Shown here piece by piece: positions 22,768 to 34,541 of a stretch of 64,000 bases of DNA (within the stretch, counting starts at the first letter, position 1; every line of letters starts with the position of its first letter). The translations under genes and the position numbers were made by a program. The DNA is from an uncultured Pelagibacteraceae bacterium (lineage in GTDB: Bacteria; Pseudomonadota; Alphaproteobacteria; Pelagibacterales; Pelagibacteraceae). The notes under the pieces are model-generated. The model had not been told where the DNA came from. It saw only the letters and a program-made list of their open reading frames with translations, and ran no database searches. Location: positions 30,487-94,486 of the forward strand of contig CACJTS010000004.1 of the NCBI GenBank assembly GCA_902596355.1. Direction: 5' to 3'.

Positions 22768-25686
22768 TTAATCAAATACCTTGTTAATTATTTCTTGTTG
22801 TTGAGAATTATGCCTTTTGGCATATCCTGTTGCAGGAGTTGCGTCTGGGCTTCTTCCTATATAAGAAATTTTATTATTATTAGCCTTTAAAGTGTCTAAT
22901 GTCCATTGGATATAATCTCTAACTGAAAACCAAGCACCCATATTTTTTGGTTCTTCTTGACACCAAAAGAATTCAGCATTTTTAGAGTACGGTTTTAACT
23001 CCTTAACCAAAGCTTTTGCTGGAAATGGATACAATTGTTCAATTCTATACATCACTACATCATCTCTTTTAAGCTTTTCTCTGGCGTCTAATAAATCAAA
23101 ATATACTTTTCCAGAACAAAGTATTACTTTTCTTATTTTAGAACTTTCTTTTAGTTTAATAAATCCTTTAGACTTAGGATCTATAGCATGATCCCACAAT
23201 ACTCTATGGAAAGTATTTTTTTTGTTAAAATCTTCTAAATTTGAAACACAATACTTATTTCTTAATAATGATTTTGGTGTCATTATGATTAGTGGCTTTC
23301 TGAAACTCCTATGCATTTGTCTTCTTAAAGCATGAAAATAATTTGCTGGGGTTGTGCAGTTCATTACTTGCATATTATCGTTTGAGCATAGTTGTAAAAA
23401 TCTCTCTAATCTTGCTGAAGAATGTTCTGGTCCTTGTCCTTCATATCCGTGAGGTAACAACATTACTATACCAGATGCTCTATTCCATTTTCTCTCACCA
23501 GATGCAATAAATTGATCAATTACTACTTGAGCTCCATTAGCAAAGTCACCGAATTGTGCTTCCCAAAGAGTAAGCGTGTTTGGCTCAACTAGACTATAAC
23601 CATATTCAAAACCTAAAACCGCAAGTTCAGATAAAAAACTATCTACTACTTCAAATTGCTTTTGATTTTTAGAAATATTATTCAGTGGAATGTACCTAGA
23701 ATTGTCTATTTGATTTCTTAAAACAGAATGTCGTTGACTGAATGTTCCTCTTCCAGAGTCTTGTCCTACAAGTCTAACTGGATATCCCTCCTCTAGCAAA
23801 GATCCAAAAGCTAAAGATTCAGCTGAAGACCAATCAATTCCAGTACCTTTTTCGATACTTTCTTTTCTGGCATTAAATATTTTTGAGATAGTCTTATGAA
23901 TATTTTTTTCCTCGGGAATATCATTTATTTTACCTGAGATTATTTTTAATCTATTTTCATCAAAACCTGTTATACCCCTCTTATCTTTACCTTTTTCAGG
24001 TTTATATCTTGACCATGTTCCCTCAAACCATTCTATTTTAGGTTTATAATCTTTTGCACTTTTGTATTGTTCATCAAGTAAATCTTTAAATGATTTAACA
24101 TTTTGATTTAATGACTCTTCAGTTATAGATTTTTCGTTTACTAATTTATTTCCATAAATTTTGTAAACACTGGGATGAGATCTAATTTTTTTATACATTA
24201 AAGGTTGAGTAAATGAAGGCTCATCTCCCTCATTATGTCCAAATCTTCTATAACAAATTAAATCTACTACAACGTCTCTATTAAATTTTAATCGAAATTC
24301 TGTTGCTATTCTAGTTGCATAAACAACTGCTTCTGGATCATCACCATTAACATGAAGAATTGGAGCCTCTACCATTTTTGCAACATCAGATGGATAAGGT
24401 GAAGACCTCGCAAATCTTGGACTAGTAGTAAATCCTATTTGGTTATTAACAATAATATGAATTGTTCCTCCAGTGTTATGTCCTGGTAGCCCAGACATTG
24501 CAAAACATTCTGCTACAACTCCTTGACCAGCAAAGGCTGCATCCCCATGAATGAGAATAGGTATAACTTTATTTCTTTCACGGTCTTTATGAAAAAATTG
24601 TTTGGCTCTTGTTTGACCTAAAACAACTGGGTTAACAGCTTCTAAATGAGAAGGATTATCTGTTAAACTGACATGTACTGAATTTCCATCAAATTCTCTA
24701 TCAGACGACGCTCCTAGATGATACTTTACATCTCCAGCACTATCTTCAGAATCAGTACTAAACTCACCAGCAAACTCATTAAAAATTTTTTTGTAAGATT
24801 TTTGTAAAACGTTTGCCAAAACGTTAAGTCTGCCTCTATGAGACATACCTATTTTAACTTCTTTTATACTATTTTGACCACCAATTTTTATTATTTGTTC
24901 GAGAGCAGGTATTAAACTTTCACCACCATCTAAACCAAATCTTTTTGTTCCCACATACTTCGTAGCTAAAAATTTTTCAAATCCTTCTGCCTGTACTAAC
25001 TTATTTAAAATTGCCTCTTTACCATTTTTTGTAAATTGAAGTGCATTTTTATCTTGCTCTATCCTGTCCCTAAACCACTTTCTTTCATCTGGGTTTGAAA
25101 TATGCATGAACTCATAACCTATTTTTCCACAGTAGGTTTTCTTCATAAACTTAAGTATTTCTCTTATATTTGCATATTTACGATTAATTACCCCGTTTAG
25201 AAAAATGTTCTTATCGTAATTTTCTTTTTTAAAACCGTAAAAATCTGGATGAAGCTCATCTAGATATTCTGACTCTCTCATTTCTAAAGGATCAAGATCC
25301 GCTAATAAATGTCCTCTTAGTCTATATGCTCTAATTAATGCTACAGCACTGATAGAATCTTTATTTGAATCAGCGAGTAATTGAAAATTAAATTTTTCTG
25401 AAGTGTCTAATTTGACATTATTAAAATCATTTTTGTCTTGTTCTTCTATTTTTTTTTGTAATTCATCAATATCAAGCTTTTTTTTAGTAGGTCCCCATGA
25501 TGGACCATTAATTTCTTTTGCTATAACATTTAATTCTTCACCAATTCCCTCAAAATAATTTGCCCAACTTTCTGGAAGATCAGCATCTTTATTTACAAAC
25601 TTTAAATACATTTCTTCTATAAATGCACTATTAGATTTGTTTAAAAATGAAGTTTTTTCGAAATCAAGATTTTTTGATGAAGACAT
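22768..25686 (-). CDS. sucA: 2-oxoglutarate dehydrogenase E1
   Basis: The thiamine-diphosphate decarboxylase of the 2-oxoglutarate dehydrogenase complex, 972 residues. The N terminus has the SucA-type [14 protein letters not shown] segment ([13 protein letters not shown]), then [19 protein letters not shown]; the ThDP/Mg motif is around [14 protein letters not shown] and [36 protein letters not shown] marks the second half. It is preceded by sucCD and followed by sucB and lpdA, a full conversion of 2-oxoglutarate to succinate. Confidence 0.97.
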   Translation of the reverse strand: MSSSKNLDFEKTSFLNKSNSAFIEEMYLKFVNKDADLPESWANYFEGIGEELNVIAKEINGPSWGPTKKKLDIDELQKKIEEQDKNDFNNVKLDTSEKFNFQLLADSNKDSISAVALIRAYRLRGHLLADLDPLEMRESEYLDELHPDFYGFKKENYDKNIFLNGVINRKYANIREILKFMKKTYCGKIGYEFMHISNPDERKWFRDRIEQDKNALQFTKNGKEAILNKLVQAEGFEKFLATKYVGTKRFGLDGGESLIPALEQIIKIGGQNSIKEVKIGMSHRGRLNVLANVLQKSYKKIFNEFAGEFSTDSEDSAGDVKYHLGASSDREFDGNSVHVSLTDNPSHLEAVNPVVLGQTRAKQFFHKDRERNKVIPILIHGDAAFAGQGVVAECFAMSGLPGHNTGGTIHIIVNNQIGFTTSPRFARSSPYPSDVAKMVEAPILHVNGDDPEAVVYATRIATEFRLKFNRDVVVDLICYRRFGHNEGDEPSFTQPLMYKKIRSHPSVYKIYGNKLVNEKSITEESLNQNVKSFKDLLDEQYKSAKDYKPKIEWFEGTWSRYKPEKGKDKRGITGFDENRLKIISGKINDIPEEKNIHKTISKIFNARKESIEKGTGIDWSSAESLAFGSLLEEGYPVRLVGQDSGRGTFSQRHSVLRNQIDNSRYIPLNNISKNQKQFEVVDSFLSELAVLGFEYGYSLVEPNTLTLWEAQFGDFANGAQVVIDQFIASGERKWNRASGIVMLLPHGYEGQGPEHSSARLERFLQLCSNDNMQVMNCTTPANYFHALRRQMHRSFRKPLIIMTPKSLLRNKYCVSNLEDFNKKNTFHRVLWDHAIDPKSKGFIKLKESSKIRKVILCSGKVYFDLLDAREKLKRDDVVMYRIEQLYPFPAKALVKELKPYSKNAEFFWCQEEPKNMGAWFSVRDYIQWTLDTLKANNNKISYIGRSPDATPATGYAKRHNSQQQEIINKVFD

Positions 25687-25721
25687 CTTTTTTATTTAAT
25701 ATATCCCTCTAATATTTTTTT

Positions 25722-26597
25722 TCAATTAGACAGTTTATCAAATAAAGTTTTTCCAATAATTGATGGTGATTTGGCAACTATAATACCACATTCTTCCATT
25801 TTTTTTATTTTATCTTCGGCTCCACCCTTGCCGCCTGATATAATGGCACCAGCATGCCCCATTCTCCTTCCTGGAGGAGCAGTAATTCCAGCTATAAATC
25901 CAACAATTGGTTTTTTGATCTTATGATTTTTTATAAATTCAGCCGCTTCTTCTTCGGCTGTTCCTCCAATTTCACCTATCATTAAAATAGATTCTGTTTC
26001 AGAATCATTTAAAAATAAATCTAAACAATCTATAAAATTTGTTCCATTAATTGGATCACCACCAATACCAATACAAGTTGATTGACCAAGTCCATTTTCA
26101 GTTGTTTGGGCTACTGCTTCATATGTCAATGTTCCTGACCTTGATACAATTCCAACACTTCCTCTTTTGTGAATACTTCCCGGCATAATCCCAATTTTAC
26201 ATTCATCTGGTGTAATTATTCCTGGACAATTAGGTCCAATTAATCTGCTACTAGATCCACTTAATTTTTGTCTGACCTTAAGCATATCCTGAATTGGAAT
26301 TCCCTCTGTTATACAAACAATAAGTTCAACTGATGCATCAATAGCTTCAATGATTGCTGCTGCTGCAAATTTAGCAGGTACATAAATCATAGTTGCATCT
26401 GCTCCTACTTCATTTTTTGCCTCTAAAACGCTATTAAAAACTGGTCTGTCTAAATGTTTTTGTCCACCTTTCTTTGGCGTAACTCCACCAACAAGATTGG
26501 TTCCATATTTTATAGCCTGCTCTGAATGAAATGTTCCATGTGATCCAGTAAATCCCTGACAAATTACTTTAGTATTTTTATTTACCAAAACCGACAT
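25722..26597 (-). CDS. sucD: Succinyl-CoA synthetase alpha subunit
   Basis: With SucC converts succinyl-CoA to succinate with nucleotide triphosphate formation. CoA-binding Rossmann start ([19 protein letters not shown]), [10 protein letters not shown] near 121-130, and the phosphorylated histidine His248 in RMGHAGAII. Length 291 is standard. It starts one base after sucC. Confidence 0.97.
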   Translation of the reverse strand: MSVLVNKNTKVICQGFTGSHGTFHSEQAIKYGTNLVGGVTPKKGGQKHLDRPVFNSVLEAKNEVGADATMIYVPAKFAAAAIIEAIDASVELIVCITEGIPIQDMLKVRQKLSGSSSRLIGPNCPGIITPDECKIGIMPGSIHKRGSVGIVSRSGTLTYEAVAQTTENGLGQSTCIGIGGDPINGTNFIDCLDLFLNDSETESILMIGEIGGTAEEEAAEFIKNHKIKKPIVGFIAGITAPPGRRMGHAGAIISGGKGGAEDKIKKMEECGIIVAKSPSIIGKTLFDKLSN

Positions 26598-26598
26598 T

Positions 26599-27759
26599 TT
26601 ATTTTATCGCCTCTACAATTTTCTTAGCAGCATCATCTAAATTTTCTGCAGAAATTAATTTTAATCCAGAATTATCAAGAATTTCTTTTCCTTCCTTGAA
26701 ATTTGTACCTGCTAATCTTACAACTAAAGGTACACTAATATTAATTTCTTTAGCTGCATCAACTACTCCTTGAGCAAGGACATCACATCTCATTATTCCT
26801 CCAAAAATATTAATTAAAATACCTTTAACATTTTTATCTGAGAGAATTATCTTTAATGCGGCAGATACTTTTTCTTTGGATGCGCCACCGCCTACATCTA
26901 AAAAATTTGCTGGCTCTTTACCATACAATTTAATTATATCCATTGTTGCCATCGCTAATCCTGCTCCATTTACCATACAGCCAATACTTCCATCTAGCTT
27001 GATATATGCAAGATCATGCTTGCTAGCTTCTATCTCGGTAGGATCTTCTTCATTTAAATCTCTTAATTCAACAATTTCTGGATGCCTAAATAAAGCGTTA
27101 GAGTCGAAATTAACTTTTGCATCTAAACAAACAATTTTTTCCTCTTTTGTCAAAATTAATGGGTTTACTTCAACCATGTTTGCATCAGTATTCACAAACA
27201 TTTTATATATTGATTTAATTAATGTTATTGCTTGTTTTTTTGCGTCTTCATTTAAATTAAAAATATTAATTATTTTTTCACAATCTGAATCAGAAATTTC
27301 ATCACTCATATCAACTTTTGTAGTTATAATTTTTTCAGGTGAACTGATTGCAACTTCTTCAATATCCATCCCTCCTTGGTCACTTGATATAAATGCAATT
27401 TTAGAACTTGCCCTATCAACCAGGCACGATAAGTAAAATTCTTTATCTATATTTGATGATTCTTCTACGTATAATCTTTTTACCTCTCTACCTTCAGGGC
27501 CAGTTTGATGAGTAACTAGTGTTTTTCCAAGTAATTCTTTAGCTGCTACCGTTAGTTCCTCAATAGAGTTTAAAATTTTTACACCACCAGCTTTTCCTCT
27601 ACCTCCAGCATGGATTTGTGCTTTAAGCACATATTTCTCAGTTTTGAGTGCTTTTGCTTTTTGAATAAGTTCATCAACATTAAGCGCAAATACTCCTTCG
27701 GGAACTACAGCTCCATATTTTTTTAATATTTGTTTAGCTTGATGCTCGTGAATATTCAT
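26599..27759 (-). CDS. sucC: Succinyl-CoA synthetase beta subunit
   Basis: The ATP-grasp subunit of succinyl-CoA synthetase (386 residues). It begins [16 protein letters not shown] and includes [16 protein letters not shown] for nucleotide binding, [10 protein letters not shown] and [18 protein letters not shown], plus the GGGAS and [10 protein letters not shown] loops of the C-terminal domain. It lies 2 bases after mdh. Confidence 0.97.
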   Translation of the reverse strand: MNIHEHQAKQILKKYGAVVPEGVFALNVDELIQKAKALKTEKYVLKAQIHAGGRGKAGGVKILNSIEELTVAAKELLGKTLVTHQTGPEGREVKRLYVEESSNIDKEFYLSCLVDRASSKIAFISSDQGGMDIEEVAISSPEKIITTKVDMSDEISDSDCEKIINIFNLNEDAKKQAITLIKSIYKMFVNTDANMVEVNPLILTKEEKIVCLDAKVNFDSNALFRHPEIVELRDLNEEDPTEIEASKHDLAYIKLDGSIGCMVNGAGLAMATMDIIKLYGKEPANFLDVGGGASKEKVSAALKIILSDKNVKGILINIFGGIMRCDVLAQGVVDAAKEINISVPLVVRLAGTNFKEGKEILDNSGLKLISAENLDDAAKKIVEAIK

Positions 27760-27761
27760 TA

Positions 27762-28724
27762 TTATTTAGATAAATCAGGATCTATTTTAGATGCGGCTTC
27801 CCATAAAGCTTTTACAGCATCTATTGAATGTATAAATTCTTTTTTTTCTTTTTCATCTAAATCAATCTCTTCAATTTTTTCTACACCATCTTTTCCAATG
27901 ACAACAGGAACACCTGCATAAACTTTTTCCACACCATATTCTCCATTTAATTGTACAGCGCAGGGTAATAATTTTTTCTGATCATTTAAATATGCTTCTG
28001 CCATTTGAACACCTGAAGCTGCTGGCGCATAAAAGGCTGATCCTTTTTCTAAATATTTAACTATTTCCGCACCACCATCTCGTGTTCTTTGATTAATTTC
28101 CTCAACTCTTTCTGAAGAAATCTTTCCGTCCTTTACAAGATCCAACAATGGTTTACCTGAAATTTTTGTAAATCTTGGCATAGGAACCATGGTGTCACCA
28201 TGACCACCCATAACCATTGCCTCAATTTCTCTTACTGGCACATTTAGTTCTAATGATAAAAATAATTTAAATCTCGAACTATCTAAAATACCTGCCATAC
28301 CAACAACTTTATTTGATGGCAAACCTGAAAATTTTTGAAATGCCATAACCATAACATCTAAAGGATTGGTGATACATATCACAAAAGCGTTAGGAGCATT
28401 TTTCTTTACCCCCTCAGCAACTTGTTTAATAATTTTTAAATTAATTCCAAGAAGATCGTCCCGGCTCATTCCAGGTTTTCTTGGAACACCTGCTGTAATT
28501 ATAATTACATCTGAATCTTTTATATCCTCATAGTTATCAGTTCCTGAAAAACTAACATTGAAACCATCTACAGATGAAGATTGTGCAATATCTAATGCTT
28601 TTCCTTTTGCAATACCACTAGCTACATCAAATAAAACCACTTCATTTACTAATTCTTTTGTTCCTATTAAATGTGCAAGAGTTCCGCCTATTTGGCCTGC
28701 ACCAATTAAAGATATTTTTGTCAT
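27762..28724 (-). CDS. mdh: Malate dehydrogenase
   Basis: Oxidises malate to oxaloacetate with NAD. LDH-like MDH of 320 residues: Rossmann GAGQIGGT (8-15), Asp34 for NAD selectivity, substrate arginines in [12 protein letters not shown] (82 and 88), and catalytic His175 in GGHGDTMVP. The arginine-containing loop with Arg82 rather than Gln supports malate over lactate. Followed at once by sucCD. Confidence 0.97.
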   Translation of the reverse strand: MTKISLIGAGQIGGTLAHLIGTKELVNEVVLFDVASGIAKGKALDIAQSSSVDGFNVSFSGTDNYEDIKDSDVIIITAGVPRKPGMSRDDLLGINLKIIKQVAEGVKKNAPNAFVICITNPLDVMVMAFQKFSGLPSNKVVGMAGILDSSRFKLFLSLELNVPVREIEAMVMGGHGDTMVPMPRFTKISGKPLLDLVKDGKISSERVEEINQRTRDGGAEIVKYLEKGSAFYAPAASGVQMAEAYLNDQKKLLPCAVQLNGEYGVEKVYAGVPVVIGKDGVEKIEEIDLDEKEKKEFIHSIDAVKALWEAASKIDPDLSK

Positions 28725-28733
28725 TTATTTCCT

Positions 28734-30227
28734 TTATTTCATTGTTGGCATAACAAATTCCGCATTTGATCGGACACCTGAAGGCCATCTAGATGTTACT
28801 GTTTTAAGTTTAGTATAAAATTTTATTCCTTCCATACCGTGCATTCCACTATCTCCAAATAATGATCTTTTCCAACCACCAAAACTATGAAATGCCATTG
28901 GAACTGGGATCGGCACGTTAATACCAACCATACCTACTTGAATTTTACTTGCAAAAGTTCTGCCTGCATCACCGTCTCTTGTATAAATACTAACTCCATT
29001 TCCGTACTCATGGTCGTTAATTAATTTTGCAGCTTCTTCAAAAGTTTTTACTCGAACAACTGATAAGACTGGACCGAATATTTCTTCTTTGTAAATTCTC
29101 ATATCTTTATTTACATGATCAAATAAACATCCACCTATATAGAAACCATTTTCATAACCTTGAAGTTTTAAACCTCTTCCATCAACCACTAGTTTTGCAC
29201 CTTCCTCGACACCTAAATCAACGTAGCTTGTAACTTTTTCTAAATGTTCTTTTGTAACTAAAGGTCCCATTTCTGATGCCTTATCCATTCCAGGACCAAC
29301 TTTTAAAGCTTCAGCTTTTTTTGATAATCTTGATACAAGTTCATCACCGATATCTCCGACCGCAACAGCAACTGATTGAGCCATACATCTTTCCCCGGCT
29401 GAACCATAAGCGGCACCCATTAAACCATTTACTGCACCATCTAAGTCACAATCTGGCATAACAACTAAATGGTTTTTTGCTCCACCCAAAGCTTGAACTC
29501 TTTTTTCATTTTTAGCTGAATTTTCATAAATATATTTTGCAATAGGGGTAGATCCTACGAAACTAACAGCTTTGATATCTTTGTTTTCTAAAATTGCATC
29601 AACAGCTTCTTTATCTCCATTTATCACGTTAAATACTCCTTCTGGAAGACCCGCCTCAGAAAGTAGTTCTGCTAATCTTATTGCGCAAGAAGGGTCTTTT
29701 TCAGATGGTTTAAGAATAAAAGTGTTTCCACAAGCTATTGCTATTGGAAACATCCACATTGGTACCATAGCAGGAAAATTAAAAGGTGTAATACCTGCAA
29801 CAACTCCTAATGGTTGTCTAATTGACCAACTATCAACATTGGTACCAACATTTTCTGAAAACTCACCTTTTAATAAATGTGGTATTCCACAAGCAAATTC
29901 TACCACCTCAAGTCCTCTAGTTAAAGAGCCTCTTGCATCTTCATAAACTTTTCCATGTTCTGAAACTATTAACTTCGTTAATTCATCAGAATTTTTTTCA
30001 ATTAATTCTTTAAATTTAAATATTATTCTAGCTCTTTGTAGAGCAGGTTTTAAAGACCAAGTTTCAAATGCTTTTTTTGCTACCTCAACAGCACTATCTA
30101 AGTCAGATCTTGAAGCAAGTCTTACCTCTGACTCTTGTTCGCCGGTTGCTGGATTAAAAACTTTCCCTTTTTTATCTGAAGATCCCGGAATTATTTTACC
30201 GTTTACGAAGTGTTCTATTAATTTCAT
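28734..30227 (-). CDS. mmsA: Methylmalonate/malonate-semialdehyde dehydrogenase (CoA-acylating)
   Basis: A 497-residue aldehyde dehydrogenase that converts (methyl)malonate semialdehyde to propionyl-CoA or acetyl-CoA plus CO2. Catalytic Cys281 lies in GSAGERCMAQS, the MmsA-type motif; TPFNFPAMVPMWMFPIA and SFVGSTPIAKYIY are further family signatures. The residue normally acting as general base in hydrolytic ALDHs is replaced (ALGGAKNH), as expected for the CoA-acylating branch. It sits inside the TCA block, between sdhB and mdh, where it could feed valine, inositol or 3-hydroxypropionate carbon into acetyl-/propionyl-CoA. Confidence 0.92.
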   Translation of the reverse strand: MKLIEHFVNGKIIPGSSDKKGKVFNPATGEQESEVRLASRSDLDSAVEVAKKAFETWSLKPALQRARIIFKFKELIEKNSDELTKLIVSEHGKVYEDARGSLTRGLEVVEFACGIPHLLKGEFSENVGTNVDSWSIRQPLGVVAGITPFNFPAMVPMWMFPIAIACGNTFILKPSEKDPSCAIRLAELLSEAGLPEGVFNVINGDKEAVDAILENKDIKAVSFVGSTPIAKYIYENSAKNEKRVQALGGAKNHLVVMPDCDLDGAVNGLMGAAYGSAGERCMAQSVAVAVGDIGDELVSRLSKKAEALKVGPGMDKASEMGPLVTKEHLEKVTSYVDLGVEEGAKLVVDGRGLKLQGYENGFYIGGCLFDHVNKDMRIYKEEIFGPVLSVVRVKTFEEAAKLINDHEYGNGVSIYTRDGDAGRTFASKIQVGMVGINVPIPVPMAFHSFGGWKRSLFGDSGMHGMEGIKFYTKLKTVTSRWPSGVRSNAEFVMPTMK

Positions 30228-30266
30228 GAATACGGTGTTTTAGATCAAAAATATCGAATAGTCTAT

Positions 30267-31046
30267 TTAAACATTAGCTGTTGCTAACATTTTTTTTATT
30301 TCAGCTATAGCTTTTGCTGGATTCAAGCCCTTAGGACATGCATTTGTACAATTTAATATTGTATGGCATCTATATAATTTTAATTCATCAGAAACTTTTT
30401 TTAATCTAGCTTTTCTTTCTTCATCTCTACTATCAATAATCCATCTATAAGCCTGTAGCAGAACTGCTGGACCTAAATATTTATCTCCATTCCACCAATA
30501 ACTTGGGCAAGATGTAGAACAGCAAGCACACATAATGCATTCGTAAGCGCCATCAAGTTTTGCTCTATCTTCTTTAGACTGATAAATTTCTGTTGTCTGT
30601 TTTGTTGAGTTATTTTTTAACCAAGGTTCAATTGATTGATACTGTTTGTACAATCCATCCAAATCACCAATTAAATCTTTTTTAACTTTTAAATGAGGTA
30701 GAGGATAAATATCAATATCTCCTTCAATTTCAGCATGTGGAGTGGTGCAAGCAAGGCCATTTTTACCCCCCATATTCATTGCACATGAACCACATACACC
30801 ATGAGCACAGGATCTTCTGTATGTTATAGTTGAGTCGATTTCATTTTTGATCTTATTTAAAATATCTAAGACCTTTGAAGGACAATTATCCATGTCAACT
30901 TCATAAGTGTCTATCCTAGGACCTTCATCTGTGGATGGATCCCATCTGTAAATATTTACTTTTCTTAAATTTTTTGATCCTGTTTTATCTTTAAAGTATT
31001 TACCTTTTTTAATTTCAGAATTCTTAGGTAAACTCAATTGAACCAT
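30267..31046 (-). CDS. sdhB: Succinate dehydrogenase iron-sulfur subunit
   Basis: The 259-residue electron-transfer subunit of complex II. [2Fe-2S] ligands in [14 protein letters not shown], the [4Fe-4S] set in [16 protein letters not shown] and the [3Fe-4S] set in [17 protein letters not shown] are all present. It starts at the last base of the sdhA stop region, last of sdhCDAB. Confidence 0.97.
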   Translation of the reverse strand: MVQLSLPKNSEIKKGKYFKDKTGSKNLRKVNIYRWDPSTDEGPRIDTYEVDMDNCPSKVLDILNKIKNEIDSTITYRRSCAHGVCGSCAMNMGGKNGLACTTPHAEIEGDIDIYPLPHLKVKKDLIGDLDGLYKQYQSIEPWLKNNSTKQTTEIYQSKEDRAKLDGAYECIMCACCSTSCPSYWWNGDKYLGPAVLLQAYRWIIDSRDEERKARLKKVSDELKLYRCHTILNCTNACPKGLNPAKAIAEIKKMLATANV

Positions 31047-32821
31047 TAATATACTCGCTCTTGTGGTGGAAAATATTGAACTTCGTTTGTTAAAGTTGAT
31101 TTGTGTACTTCTCTGTAACTTATCTTTGTATTTTTCCCATCACACCAAGCAAGAGTATGTTGCATAAACTTTTCGTCATCTCTATTTGGATAGTCATCTC
31201 TCGCGTGGGCACCTCTACTCTCTTTTCTATGATATGCAGATTCTACAGTAGTTACTGCTTGTCTTATTAAATTATCAAATTCCAATGTTTCAACTAAATC
31301 AGTATTAAATACTAAAGACCTATCTTTAACTGAGATTGTGTCTATACCATCATAGGTTTTTTTAATCTCATCTACACCTTCTTTAAGATTTTTTTCTGTT
31401 CTAAAAACTGCACATTTGGACTGCATAGTTTTTTGCATTGAAAGTCTAAGTTCTGCAGTACTGTTATCTCCTTCTGCATTTCTAAGTTTATCAAATCTAT
31501 CTAAACATTTTTGTGTTTCTGACTCGGGAATTTCTTCATGAGGTGTTCCTGGCTTGACTAATTCTGCTGCTCTTTTAGCTGCTGCTCTTCCAAATACTAC
31601 TAAATCAATTAAAGAATTAGAACCAAGTCTATTTGCTCCGTGAACAGAAACACATGCCGCTTCTCCTATAGCCATTAAACCTGGAACAGTTTTTTCTGAG
31701 CCATTTACAGTTAATACTTCTGCTTTATAGTTTGTTGGAATACCACCCATATTATAATGAACTGTTGGTACAACAGGAATTGGTTCCTTAGTTACATCTA
31801 CATTTGCAAATAATCTTGCTGCATCAGTAATTCCAGGAAGCCTGCTTTCAATAACCTCTTTATCTAAGTGACTTAGGTTTAAATGAACATGATCTTGATC
31901 TTTTCCAACACCTCTTCCCTCATTAATCTCTATAGACATGGATCTGCTAACAACATCTCTTGATGCTAAATCTTTTGCATTTGGAGCGTACCTTTCCATA
32001 AATCTTTCACCTTTAGAATTTGTAAGATAGCCCCCTTCTCCTCGCGCACCTTCTGTTATTAAAGTACCATGGCCGTAAATTCCTGTTGGATGAAATTGAA
32101 CAAATTCCATATCCTGAAGCGGTAATCCAGCTCTTAAAACCATTGCATTACCATCACCTGTGCAAGTATGTGCTGATGTTGCTGAATAATAAACTTTACC
32201 ATAACCACCTGTAGCAATAATTACTGTATGCGCTCTAAATCTATGAATTGTTCCATCATTCAAATTCCAAGCAATTAGGCCTTTACATTCTCCATTCTTC
32301 ATCAACAAATCTAATGCAAAATATTCTATAAAAAATTCTGTATTATGCTTTAACGCTTGTCCATACAATGTGTGTAAAATAGCATGTCCTGTTCTATCGG
32401 CTGCTGCACAAGTTCTTTGAACTATTCCATTTCCATAATTTTTTGTCATTCCACCAAATGGTCTTTGATAAATTTTTCCCTCTTCAGTTCTACTAAATGG
32501 AACTCCATATTTCTCTAATTCTAAAACTGCTTTAGGAGCTTCTTTACATAGATATTCAATACTATCTTGATCGCCTAACCAATCTGCACCTTTTACAGTA
32601 TCATACATATGCCATCTCCAGTCATCTTCACCCATGTTACCGAGTGCAGCTGAAATACCACCTTGCGCAGCTGATGTATGACTTCTAGTTGGAAATACTT
32701 TTGAGATACAAGCTGTTTTTAAGCCAGCTTCGCTAAGCCCTACTGCTGCTCTTAAACCTGATCCACCTGCTCCAAGTACAACAACATCGTACTCATGGTC
32801 TATAATATTATATGCTTTCAT
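31046..32821 (-). CDS. sdhA: Succinate dehydrogenase flavoprotein subunit
   Basis: Oxidises succinate to fumarate on covalently bound FAD. FAD-binding [10 protein letters not shown] near residue 17, the FAD-linked histidine in [15 protein letters not shown], substrate-binding HPTGIYGHG and the catalytic arginine region [15 protein letters not shown]. The 591-residue length is standard. Overlaps sdhD by 4 bases. Confidence 0.98.
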   Translation of the reverse strand: MKAYNIIDHEYDVVVLGAGGSGLRAAVGLSEAGLKTACISKVFPTRSHTSAAQGGISAALGNMGEDDWRWHMYDTVKGADWLGDQDSIEYLCKEAPKAVLELEKYGVPFSRTEEGKIYQRPFGGMTKNYGNGIVQRTCAAADRTGHAILHTLYGQALKHNTEFFIEYFALDLLMKNGECKGLIAWNLNDGTIHRFRAHTVIIATGGYGKVYYSATSAHTCTGDGNAMVLRAGLPLQDMEFVQFHPTGIYGHGTLITEGARGEGGYLTNSKGERFMERYAPNAKDLASRDVVSRSMSIEINEGRGVGKDQDHVHLNLSHLDKEVIESRLPGITDAARLFANVDVTKEPIPVVPTVHYNMGGIPTNYKAEVLTVNGSEKTVPGLMAIGEAACVSVHGANRLGSNSLIDLVVFGRAAAKRAAELVKPGTPHEEIPESETQKCLDRFDKLRNAEGDNSTAELRLSMQKTMQSKCAVFRTEKNLKEGVDEIKKTYDGIDTISVKDRSLVFNTDLVETLEFDNLIRQAVTTVESAYHRKESRGAHARDDYPNRDDEKFMQHTLAWCDGKNTKISYREVHKSTLTNEVQYFPPQERVY

Positions 32822-33147
32822 GTATTTAAGTTTAAAATTACAATTATTGTAATTACTGGGATTGTTATAGCAAAAAAATTTAGGACTTTGTTTGCGGCAT
32901 TTTTGGTTTTTTTATCGTTAATATAGTCTTCAAAAACCTCACTTATAGTTAAAGCTGAAAAAAAATAAGCAATAACTAAAAATAATCCAATTAAGAATTT
33001 AGATGGTTGCGTTGTTAAAAAATTCACTATTTCTAAATAACTTTTATCATAAATATTCACTAAATTTATAATAAACCAAAGCATTAAAGGTAATAAGATT
33101 GCTGAACTAATTTTTAAGAATAACCATTTTTTTGTTACTGGCAGCAT
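32818..33147 (-). CDS. sdhD: Succinate dehydrogenase membrane anchor
   Basis: A 109-residue protein with three membrane segments that anchors SdhAB and helps to bind ubiquinone and haem b. Sequence is little conserved apart from the pattern of hydrophobic segments; the assignment rests on its place between sdhC and sdhA and on size. Its ends overlap sdhC by one base and sdhA by 4 bases. Confidence 0.88.
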   Translation of the reverse strand: MLPVTKKWLFLKISSAILLPLMLWFIINLVNIYDKSYLEIVNFLTTQPSKFLIGLFLVIAYFFSALTISEVFEDYINDKKTKNAANKVLNFFAITIPVITIIVILNLNT

Positions 33148-33527
33148 TATATTAATCCTCTGCCAATTGTATAAATTAAGATGGTTAAAATAATCGAACC
33201 AAAAATAACTAGCAAACCTGTAATTCTTGTTGTTTGTAATTCAAATCCATAGCCTAAATCCATAAACAAGTGTCTTACTTCACTTAACATTTGAAAACTA
33301 AATGACCAGGTTATTCCAATTAAAATAAATTTACCTAAAAAGGTTTCTAAAAAAATTTTTATAATTTGATAATTACTTTCTCCTAGAAGCATTAATGCAA
33401 ACCAAATACAAATTAATGTAATTGCAAAAAAATTAATTATTCCTGTAATTCTATGTGAAATAGATACTAATGAAGAAATATGCCATTTATAAATCTGTAT
33501 ATGTGGTGATAGAGGTCTGTTTTCCAT
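33147..33527 (-). CDS. sdhC: Succinate dehydrogenase cytochrome b556 subunit
   Basis: The 126-residue membrane subunit of complex II. RPLSPHIQIYKWHISSLVSISHRITG is the SdhC signature in its conserved blocks (SPHLxIY and SxxHRxTG), and the His in VRHLFMDLGYG is the probable haem b ligand. Three membrane segments. First gene of sdhCDAB; starts 3 bases after asd. Confidence 0.95.
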   Translation of the reverse strand: MENRPLSPHIQIYKWHISSLVSISHRITGIINFFAITLICIWFALMLLGESNYQIIKIFLETFLGKFILIGITWSFSFQMLSEVRHLFMDLGYGFELQTTRITGLLVIFGSIILTILIYTIGRGLI

Positions 33528-33530
33528 ATT

Positions 33531-34526
33531 TTATTTTGAATTAATAATTGTTTCAGCAATTTCAACTGAATTTAGAGCTGCACCTCTTAATAAATTATCT
33601 GATACTATCCATAAATTAATAGAATTCTCTTTTGTTTTATCTTCTCTAATTCTTGAAATATAAGTCTCGTCTTTTCCTGTGGCTTCTAGTGGCGTGCTAT
33701 AACCTCCATTTTCTCTTTTATCAATAACCTCACAACCGTCTGCTTTACTTAAAACATCTCTCACTTTTTCTAAAGTATATGGTTTTTCAAATTCTATATT
33801 TACAGACTCCGAATGAGATACTAAAACAGGAATTCTTACACATGTAGCTGTAAGTTCAATTGAATCATCTAAGATTTTTTTTGTTTCATTTGTCATTTTT
33901 AATTCTTCTTTTGTATATCCATCATCAGCAAAAACATCGATATGTGGAATAACATTAAAAGCGATTTGTTTAGTAAAATTTTTTGACTCTATTTTTTTTC
34001 CATCTAAATATTGTTTAGTTTGATCAATTAATTCATCCATTGGAATTTTGCCACCACCTGAAACAGATTGGTAAGTTGAAACTACAACTCTTTTAATTTT
34101 GAATAAATCATGTAGTGGTTTAAGTGCTATAACAAGTTGTGCTGTAGAACAATTTGGATTGGCAATAATATTTTTTTTCATATTTTTAATTTCGGCTGCA
34201 TTCACTTGTGGAACGATCAATGGAACATCAGGATCCATCCTAAAAAAACTTGAATTATCTATTACAATTGTGTGCTTGGCAGCCTTTTCTGCAAATTTTT
34301 CTGCAATTTTTCCTCCTGCTGCAAAAAAAGTTATATCTGCTTTTGAAAAATCATATGTCTCTAAATTTTCAATAACATACTCTTTATCTCTAAAAGAGAT
34401 TTTTTTTCCTGCACTTTTTTCTGAGGCAACTAAATATAGATTATCAAACTTAAAGTTTTTTTTATCAAATACTTCAAGAGTTTTTCTCCCAACATTTCCT
34501 GTTGCACCTACTATAGCTATGTTCAT
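33531..34526 (-). CDS. asd: Aspartate-semialdehyde dehydrogenase
   Basis: Reduces aspartyl phosphate to aspartate semialdehyde for lysine, threonine and methionine synthesis. NADP motif GATGNVGR (7-14), catalytic Cys126 in NPNCSTAQ, and catalytic His in RIPVLVSHSESV. The 331-residue length fits. It is placed 15 bases after dmdA and before sdhC, so it may share long transcripts with both. Confidence 0.95.
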   Translation of the reverse strand: MNIAIVGATGNVGRKTLEVFDKKNFKFDNLYLVASEKSAGKKISFRDKEYVIENLETYDFSKADITFFAAGGKIAEKFAEKAAKHTIVIDNSSFFRMDPDVPLIVPQVNAAEIKNMKKNIIANPNCSTAQLVIALKPLHDLFKIKRVVVSTYQSVSGGGKIPMDELIDQTKQYLDGKKIESKNFTKQIAFNVIPHIDVFADDGYTKEELKMTNETKKILDDSIELTATCVRIPVLVSHSESVNIEFEKPYTLEKVRDVLSKADGCEVIDKRENGGYSTPLEATGKDETYISRIREDKTKENSINLWIVSDNLLRGAALNSVEIAETIINSK

Positions 34527-34541
34527 TTTAAAGTTGTTATA

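Noticed and set aside
26876..27436. 186-codon open frame on the plus strand opposite sucC
   Set aside because: It is fully antisense to a well-conserved sucC, has Ser/Ile-rich composition typical of shadow frames and no recognisable motif.
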